From Hymenobacter polaris (lineage in GTDB: Bacteria; Bacteroidota; Bacteroidia; Cytophagales; Hymenobacteraceae), in contig NZ_JABBGH010000003.1 of the NCBI RefSeq assembly GCF_012927305.1, positions 930,001-994,000 on the forward strand: 64,000 bases of DNA, in the 5' to 3' direction. The notes under the pieces were generated by a model. The model made no database searches and was not told the DNA's origin. It was given only the letters and a program-made list of their open reading frames with translations. A program made the position numbers and the translations under genes. Of this stretch, positions 59,378 to 64,000 are shown piece after piece. Each line of letters starts with the position of its first letter. The first letter of the stretch is position 1.

Positions 59378-59559
59378 TCCGGCGTTGGCCTCACCCCTAG
59401 CCCCCCTCCGAAAAAGAGAGGGAAACTAGCTTCTAGTTTTAGCTCTAGCCTTTTTTTAAGTTCTGCCTAGTGGCTCACTGCTGGTTTCTAGAAACTAAAA
59501 CTAGAAGCTAGCTCCCTTCTCTTTTTCGGAGAGGGGCTAGGGGTGAGGCCAACGCCGGA
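59378..59559. repeat. Inverted repeat family C
   Basis: Arms TCCGGCGTTGGCCTCACCCC and GGGGTGAGGCCAACGCCGGA begin and end a nearly perfect 63-base stem, with a 56-base centre. Occupies most of the gap between the aminotransferase and SDR genes. Confidence 0.85.
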
Positions 59560-59570
59560 ACGACAACCAA

Positions 59571-60377
59571 ATGAATTATTTCGACCTCACCCACAAAACC
59601 GCCATCGTCACCGGCGCCTGCGGGCTTATTGGCCAGAAGCACTGCGAGGCGCTGGCCGAGGCCGGCGCCAACGTCATCGTGGCCGACCTCCACCTCGACA
59701 AAGCCCGCACGGTGGCCCTAGGGCTGCCCGGCGCCGAGCACCTGGCCCTGGCCGTGGACGTAACCTCGCCCGAATCGCTGGCCACCGCGCGCGACGCCAT
59801 TCTGGCCCGCTTCGGCCACATCGACGTGCTGGTGAACAATGCTGCCATCAACGATATGTTCGAGAACCCCGCGCTGGCGGCCGACCTCAGCAAGTTTGAG
59901 AACTTCCCGGTCGAAACCTTCCGGCAGGTGCTGGAAGTGAACGTGACAGGGCTGTTTCTGGCGGCGCAGGTATTTGGCACGCCCATGGCCGCGCAGGGCA
60001 GCGGCTCCATCATCAACGTGGCCAGCACCTACGGGCTGGTGGGCCCCGACCAGAGCATTTACCGCAACGAGGCCGGCGAGCAGACCTTTTACAAGTCACC
60101 GTCTTACCCCACCACCAAGGGCGCGGTGGTCAACTTCACGCGCTACCTGGCCGCCTACTGGGGCGCCAAGGGCGTGCGCGTGAACACGCTCTCGCCGGGC
60201 GGCGTCGAGAACAGCCAGGACGCCTTCTTCATCAAGCAGTACAGCGCCAAAACGCCCCTAGGGCGCATGGCCGCGCCTACCGACTACCAGGGCGCGGTAG
60301 TGTTCCTGGCCTCCGAGGCCTCGGCCTACATGACCGGCGCCAACCTGGTGGTAGACGGCGGCTGGACGGCTATTTAG
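59571..60377 (+). CDS. Short-chain dehydrogenase/reductase (SDR)
   Basis: 268 aa. The NAD(P) motif TGACGLIG near the N-terminus, NNAAIND, catalytic Ser in NVASTYG and the YPTTK motif (Tyr-x3-Lys). The C-terminal 'GANLVVDGGWTAI' is typical. The 'QSIYRNEAGEQTFYKSPS' insert between Ser and Tyr is longer than in the classic fold. It probably oxidises or reduces a sugar intermediate in the cluster. Confidence 0.9.
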   Translation: MNYFDLTHKTAIVTGACGLIGQKHCEALAEAGANVIVADLHLDKARTVALGLPGAEHLALAVDVTSPESLATARDAILARFGHIDVLVNNAAINDMFENPALAADLSKFENFPVETFRQVLEVNVTGLFLAAQVFGTPMAAQGSGSIINVASTYGLVGPDQSIYRNEAGEQTFYKSPSYPTTKGAVVNFTRYLAAYWGAKGVRVNTLSPGGVENSQDAFFIKQYSAKTPLGRMAAPTDYQGAVVFLASEASAYMTGANLVVDGGWTAI

Positions 60378-60378
60378 T

Positions 60379-60461
60379 CTGTAGCGCGGCCTTTGAGTCC
60401 GCGAGTGAGGCAGCTACCTATGTTGGCTGTTCAACTGGCGGACTGAAAGGCCGCGCTACAG
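60379..60461. repeat. Inverted repeat family D
   Basis: CTGTAGCGCGGCCTTTGAGT and its partner ending AAGGCCGCGCTACAG, 24-base arms with one mismatch. Starts one base after the SDR stop codon. Confidence 0.8.
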
Positions 60462-60515
60462 CTGTACTGCCCGTCGGGCAGTAATTTAGCGTAAATTTTC
60501 AGTGAAATTTACTAT

Positions 60516-61043
60516 ATGAAACACGCCGACTTAACCGCTAAAGCCCGCCGCATTAAGCTGCTGCTGACCGACTGCGACGGGGTGCTGACCGACGGGGGCG
60601 TGTACTACGGCGAGAGCGGCGAGGTGCTCAAGCGCTTCAATATCCGCGACGGCATGGGCGTAGAGCGCCTGCGCGCCGTGGGTGTCGAAACCGGCATCGT
60701 GACTGGCGAGCGCTCGCCCTCGGTGCAGAAGCGCGCTGAGAAGCTGAAAATCAATGAGCTGCACTTGGGTATCAAGGATAAGGCCACGCTGCTAGGCGAG
60801 ATTACCGCCCGCCTGGGCCTAGGGGCCGACGAGGTAGCCTTTCTCGGCGACGACACCAACGACGTGGAAGTGTTGGGACTGGTAGGCCTGGCCGCCTGTC
60901 CCGGCGACGCCACCCGCTTTGCCCGCGAGGCGGCCGACTACCGCTGCCGGGCCCGCGGCGGCCACGGCGCCTTCCGCGAGCTGGCCGAATTAATTATCAG
61001 CGCCCACGGCGGCAACGCACCCGACGAAAAGACTTCGGAGTAG
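60516..61043 (+). CDS. KdsC-like HAD phosphatase
   Basis: 175 aa. The HAD motifs are TDCDGVLTDGGVYY (nucleophile Asp), 'GIVTGERSPSVQKRAEKL', KDKATLLGEI (Lys) and FLGDDTNDVEVL. The size and the DxDGVLTDG form match 3-deoxy-ulosonate-phosphate phosphatases (KdsC, NANP). It would remove the phosphate left after the NeuB-like condensation, implying a phosphorylated product. Confidence 0.92.
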   Translation: MKHADLTAKARRIKLLLTDCDGVLTDGGVYYGESGEVLKRFNIRDGMGVERLRAVGVETGIVTGERSPSVQKRAEKLKINELHLGIKDKATLLGEITARLGLGADEVAFLGDDTNDVEVLGLVGLAACPGDATRFAREAADYRCRARGGHGAFRELAELIISAHGGNAPDEKTSE

Positions 61044-61274
61044 AGTCCCGCGCTCAGCTTGTGCGCCTTGAGTGCTACCTTTCGTAAGGTTCGCCCCCCT
61101 AGGGCCCGGCTGCCGGCGGGGCCGGGCGCCCACCTCCTTAAAATAAACTGCTGCTACGGGCGTCGACTAGATGCCACTCCCGCTTACTTCCTTTTTTCTC
61201 ACCCGTGCCGCTTCCCCACCTGAAACGGCACATAGCTAACAGCCACCACCGGCAAGCTACTAGCTTACAACTCT

Positions 61275-62159
61275 ATGTCAGTAGTTCAAATCAAGAAAAA
61301 CCGCGCCATCGGCCCCGGCCAGCCGTGCTACATCATTGCCGAAATCGGCATCAACCACAACGGCTCGCTCGACATTGCCAAGCAGCTGATTGACGCGGCC
61401 GTAACGGCTGGCTGCGATGCGGTGAAGTTCCAGAAGCGCACGCCCGAGCTGTGCGTGCCCAAGGACCAGTGGGAGAAGATGCGCGAGACGCCCTGGGGCA
61501 CGATGAGCTACATCGACTACAAGCGCAAGACCGAGTTCGGCCAGAACGAGTACCAGGTAATCGACGACTACTGCAAGGCCAAGGGCATCGACTGGTTTGC
61601 CTCGTGCTGGGATGAGCCGTCCGTAGATTTCATGGAGCAGTTCCAGCCCGTGCTCTACAAGATGGCCTCGGCCTCGCTCACCGACAAGCCCCTGCTCGAC
61701 CGCGTGCGCGCCACCGGCCGCCCCCTGATGCTGAGCACCGGCATGAGCACCCAAAACGAGATTAACGACGCCGTGAAGTACGTGGGCCTCGACAACCTGA
61801 TGATTGCCCACAGCACCTCGGCCTACCCCTGCCCGCCGCAGGAGCTGAACCTGCGCATGATTCAAACTCTGATGCAGCAATTTCCGGGCACGCCCATCGG
61901 CTACTCGGGCCACGAAACCGGCCTGAGCACCACCGTAACGGCCGTGGCCCTAGGGGCTACGTTCGTGGAGCGCCACTTCACCCTCGACCGCGCCATGTGG
62001 GGCTCGGACCACGCCGCCAGCGTGGAGCCGGGCGGCATGGCCAAGATGGTGCGCGACATCCGCGACACCGAAGCGGCCCTGGGCGACGGCGTGAAGGTGG
62101 TGTACGAGAGCGAGAAGGAGCCCCTGCGCCGCCTGCGCCGCGAGGTAACCGCCGCCTAG
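61275..62159 (+). CDS. NeuB-like ulosonic acid synthase lacking the SAF domain
   Basis: 294 aa. The TIM-barrel motifs IIAEIGINHNG, VKFQKRTPELC, LSTGMS, GYSGHETGLS and VERHFTLDR are all NeuB/NANS hallmarks. Usual NeuB proteins are about 340-360 aa with a C-terminal antifreeze-like SAF domain; here the protein ends at residue 294, so that domain is missing. It would join PEP to an aldose to give a 3-deoxy-ulosonic acid. The substrate may differ from ManNAc. Confidence 0.9.
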   Translation: MSVVQIKKNRAIGPGQPCYIIAEIGINHNGSLDIAKQLIDAAVTAGCDAVKFQKRTPELCVPKDQWEKMRETPWGTMSYIDYKRKTEFGQNEYQVIDDYCKAKGIDWFASCWDEPSVDFMEQFQPVLYKMASASLTDKPLLDRVRATGRPLMLSTGMSTQNEINDAVKYVGLDNLMIAHSTSAYPCPPQELNLRMIQTLMQQFPGTPIGYSGHETGLSTTVTAVALGATFVERHFTLDRAMWGSDHAASVEPGGMAKMVRDIRDTEAALGDGVKVVYESEKEPLRRLRREVTAA

Positions 62160-62190
62160 GTTTACCTGGCACCTGAGCTGACGCTTACCT

Positions 62191-62287
62191 AAAAGAACGT
62201 CATGCTGAGCTTGCCGAAGCATCTCTGCCGCGCCACATGGGTTGTTCGGTAGAGATGCTTCGGCAAGCTCAGTATGACGTTCTTTTT
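62191..62287. repeat. REP-like inverted repeat, copy 3
   Basis: AAAAGAACGTCATGCTGAGC and the matching right arm ending GACGTTCTTTTTT. The T run after the right arm means it may also end the NeuB-like transcript. Same family as copies 1 and 2. Confidence 0.9.
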
Positions 62288-62310
62288 TGCTATTCTGTTA
62301 CCTGCATCCC

Positions 62311-62718
62311 ATGCCCCAACACCTCGCCCTCGTTACCCTGGTCGTGCGCGACTACGACGAGGCCATTCGCTTCTATACCCAGCAATTAGGCTTCGAGCTA
62401 TTGGAAGACACCCCCCTAGGCCCGGCTAAGCGCTGGGTGCGGGTGGCGCCGCCCGGCGCGGGGCCGGGAGCGTGCGGCCTGCTGCTGGCGCGGGCCGCCA
62501 CGGCTGCCCAGCGCCGCAGCGTGGGCCGGCAGGCGGGCGGCCGGGTGGGCCTGTTTCTGTACACCGACGACTTCTGGCGCGACTACCACCAGCTACTGGC
62601 GCGCGGCGTGGTGTTCGAAGCGCCGCCGCGCGAGGAGCCCTACGGCACCGTGGCGGTGCTGCACGACCTGTACGGCAACCGCTGGGATTTGCTGGAGCCC
62701 CGCCGGGTGGCGGAGTAA
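62311..62718 (+). CDS. VOC (glyoxalase/dioxygenase-fold) protein
   Basis: 135 aa from ATG 62311 (MPQHLALVTLVVRDYDEAIR). One VOC unit: 'DYDEAIRFYTQQLGFELLED' at the N-terminus, 'VLHDLYGNRWDLLEPR' at the end. The family includes glyoxalases, dioxygenases and antibiotic-binding proteins; the specific role is not clear. It follows the NeuB-like gene but may be unrelated. Confidence 0.9.
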   Translation: MPQHLALVTLVVRDYDEAIRFYTQQLGFELLEDTPLGPAKRWVRVAPPGAGPGACGLLLARAATAAQRRSVGRQAGGRVGLFLYTDDFWRDYHQLLARGVVFEAPPREEPYGTVAVLHDLYGNRWDLLEPRRVAE

Positions 62719-62768
62719 GCTGCTGCCGGCTCCGAGGTAAAGGTGACCCCTAGGGGCCGGCCACGCGC

Positions 62769-62806
62769 AAAAGCGCCCGCCACCTTGCGGCAGCGGGCGC
62801 GTTCTC
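62769..62806. terminator. Terminator between convergent genes
   Basis: GCGCCCGC (62773-62780) and GCGGGCGC (62793-62800) form a stem with a 12-base loop. Only a weak T run follows. Confidence 0.55.
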
Positions 62807-62827
62807 ATAGCTCTCGGATAGAGGTGA

Positions 62828-64000
62828 TTACAGCTTAATAGTTTTGCGTGACAGCACCTGGCCGCCCACTTCCACGTTGGCGATGTAGAGGCCGGGGACT
62901 AGGGTGGCGGCGGGCACGGTGAGGGTGTGGGTACCTGCCGGGTAGGCTTTGGCTTCCACCACCGAGGCTACTTTGCGGCCGGTTTGGTCGTAGAGCAGCA
63001 CGCTGACCGGGCCGGCGGTGGCCAGCGTAAACGAGAGGTCGAACTGCTGCTGGAACGGTACCGGGCTTAGCTGCAAGCCGCTCATTATCTCAGGATTGGC
63101 CGCGCGAGCACTTAGGGTGGTGGCGTACTGCGAAAGGCTCAGGAAGTCGGCCATGAGGGGCGTCACGGACGTGTTGTCGAGCAGGCCGCGGCCGGTGAGC
63201 TGCTGGGCGTGGGTGCCGGTGTTGTCCTCGGCACCAATCCAGATATCCTGGGGCGTGTGGTTGCCGGGGGTGCTGCCGGCCGCGCCGCCGCTGCCGTTGG
63301 TATTGGGGTTGGAGGCGTAGGCCACCACAATGCGCCGGCCGGTGGCCGAGGTGGGGCTAGGGTAGTCGCGGCCCTGGAAGCTGCTGATGGTGTAGTCGGG
63401 AAACCAGCCGTTGTTGCCGCCGTCGCCGCGCACCAGGTTGGTGGGGGTGGCGTAGCCCGCCTCGGCCACGGCCGACTTGGTAATCTGGCCGGCGTAGGTG
63501 CGGATTTTGGTGCCGTTGCGCTGGGCGTCGGCCTCGTCGTGCAGGCCCGTCACGGCAAAGCCGCCGCATTCGTGGTCGCTGCTGCTGAAGATGAGCGTCT
63601 TGCCGTTGCCGCTGTTGTTCAAGAAATTGCGGCCCTCGCCCACGGCGTAGTCGAAGCTCAGCACCTCCTTAATCATATAGTCGGAGCCGTACACGTTGGC
63701 CTGGCGGGCGGTGCTGGGGGTAGCCGCGTACACGCCCTCGCCGCCGCCCACGTAGCTGGGCTTGTCGGCATCTACCACGTACTGGTTGGTGCTGCCCGAG
63801 CCGGCCACCACCGAAATGCCACCCGAATTGGCGTGGGCCAGGTGGTCGATGCGGCCGCCCTCTACCAGCAGGAAAAAGCCTTTGCCGTTGCTCTTGGCTT
63901 GCAGCACTTGGATGGCCACGCGCGTCATGTCGGCCAGCGAGGGCTCCCAGGGCGCGTCGGTCTGGCGGTCCTGCTCGTAGTTGTTGTGCGAGGCGTTGAA
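62828..64000 (-). CDS. Alkaline phosphatase-type enzyme with type IX secretion tail (5' end outside window)
   Basis: The frame is open to the right edge of the window. The motif FLLVEGGRIDHLAH is the metal-binding region of alkaline phosphatases; 'SSDHECGGFAVTG' is another family element. The last ~80 residues ('LSPVPFQQQFDLSFTLATAG' through 'LSRKTIKL') form a Por secretion-type C-terminal domain, so the enzyme is exported by the type IX system. It releases phosphate outside the cell. Confidence 0.93.
   Translation of the reverse strand, partial: FNASHNNYEQDRQTDAPWEPSLADMTRVAIQVLQAKSNGKGFFLLVEGGRIDHLAHANSGGISVVAGSGSTNQYVVDADKPSYVGGGEGVYAATPSTARQANVYGSDYMIKEVLSFDYAVGEGRNFLNNSGNGKTLIFSSSDHECGGFAVTGLHDEADAQRNGTKIRTYAGQITKSAVAEAGYATPTNLVRGDGGNNGWFPDYTISSFQGRDYPSPTSATGRRIVVAYASNPNTNGSGGAAGSTPGNHTPQDIWIGAEDNTGTHAQQLTGRGLLDNTSVTPLMADFLSLSQYATTLSARAANPEIMSGLQLSPVPFQQQFDLSFTLATAGPVSVLLYDQTGRKVASVVEAKAYPAGTHTLTVPAATLVPGLYIANVEVGGQVLSRKTIKL

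Overview
The window looks like chromosome from a GC-rich member of the Bacteroidota, most likely a Hymenobacter relative. That assignment is inference. It rests on a SusC/SusD pair, a SusR-type TPR regulator, a type IX secretion C-terminal tail, a small Hc1-like histone, and promoters of the TAnnTTTG (-7) class. No rRNA or CRISPR array was seen. The palindrome CCTAGG, and its extension CCCTAGGG, is strikingly frequent across both phage and host parts.

Layout. (1) About 777-35263 is a prophage. Its late genes run leftward in the order small terminase, large terminase, portal, scaffold, major capsid, connector or tail genes, then tail and receptor-binding genes. Its early genes also run leftward from a divergent control region at 33924-34043, which faces a CI-like S24 repressor (34044-34925). 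A five-gene block on the opposite strand (8401-10043) sits inside the late region; its first two genes are joined by a likely -1 ribosomal frameshift site. An HNH homing-type endonuclease gene (26030-26557) interrupts the early region and is flanked by an imperfect 34-bp direct repeat. I found no integrase, tape-measure gene or endolysin, so the phage may be defective, use unfamiliar functions, or extend past the left edge, where an acyltransferase gene lies (a possible lysogenic-conversion gene). A tRNA-Ala gene lies just right of the phage.

(2) 35675-50396 is a sugar-utilisation locus: a secreted GH65 enzyme, a SusR-like regulator, a GH13 lipoprotein, SusC and SusD, a LacI regulator, a PfkB-type fructokinase and an MFS sugar porter. 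Together they suggest outer-membrane capture of a glucoside, hydrolysis outside the cytoplasm, uptake of the monosaccharides and phosphorylation of a released ketose. A PAS-domain protein and a sodium:solute symporter follow.

(3) 53796-62159 holds a set of genes that seem to work together: a CDP-glycerol-type glycosyltransferase, an SpsF/KdsB-like cytidylyltransferase, a split transketolase, a class III aminotransferase, an SDR dehydrogenase, a KdsC-like phosphatase and a short NeuB-like synthase. This resembles a pathway for a CMP-activated 3-deoxy-ulosonic acid, but the usual NeuC epimerase and dehydratase genes are absent, so the sugar itself may be unusual. Four different palindromic repeat families fill five of the gaps in and next to this cluster. 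(4) A VOC-fold protein and a partial, type IX secreted alkaline phosphatase close the window.
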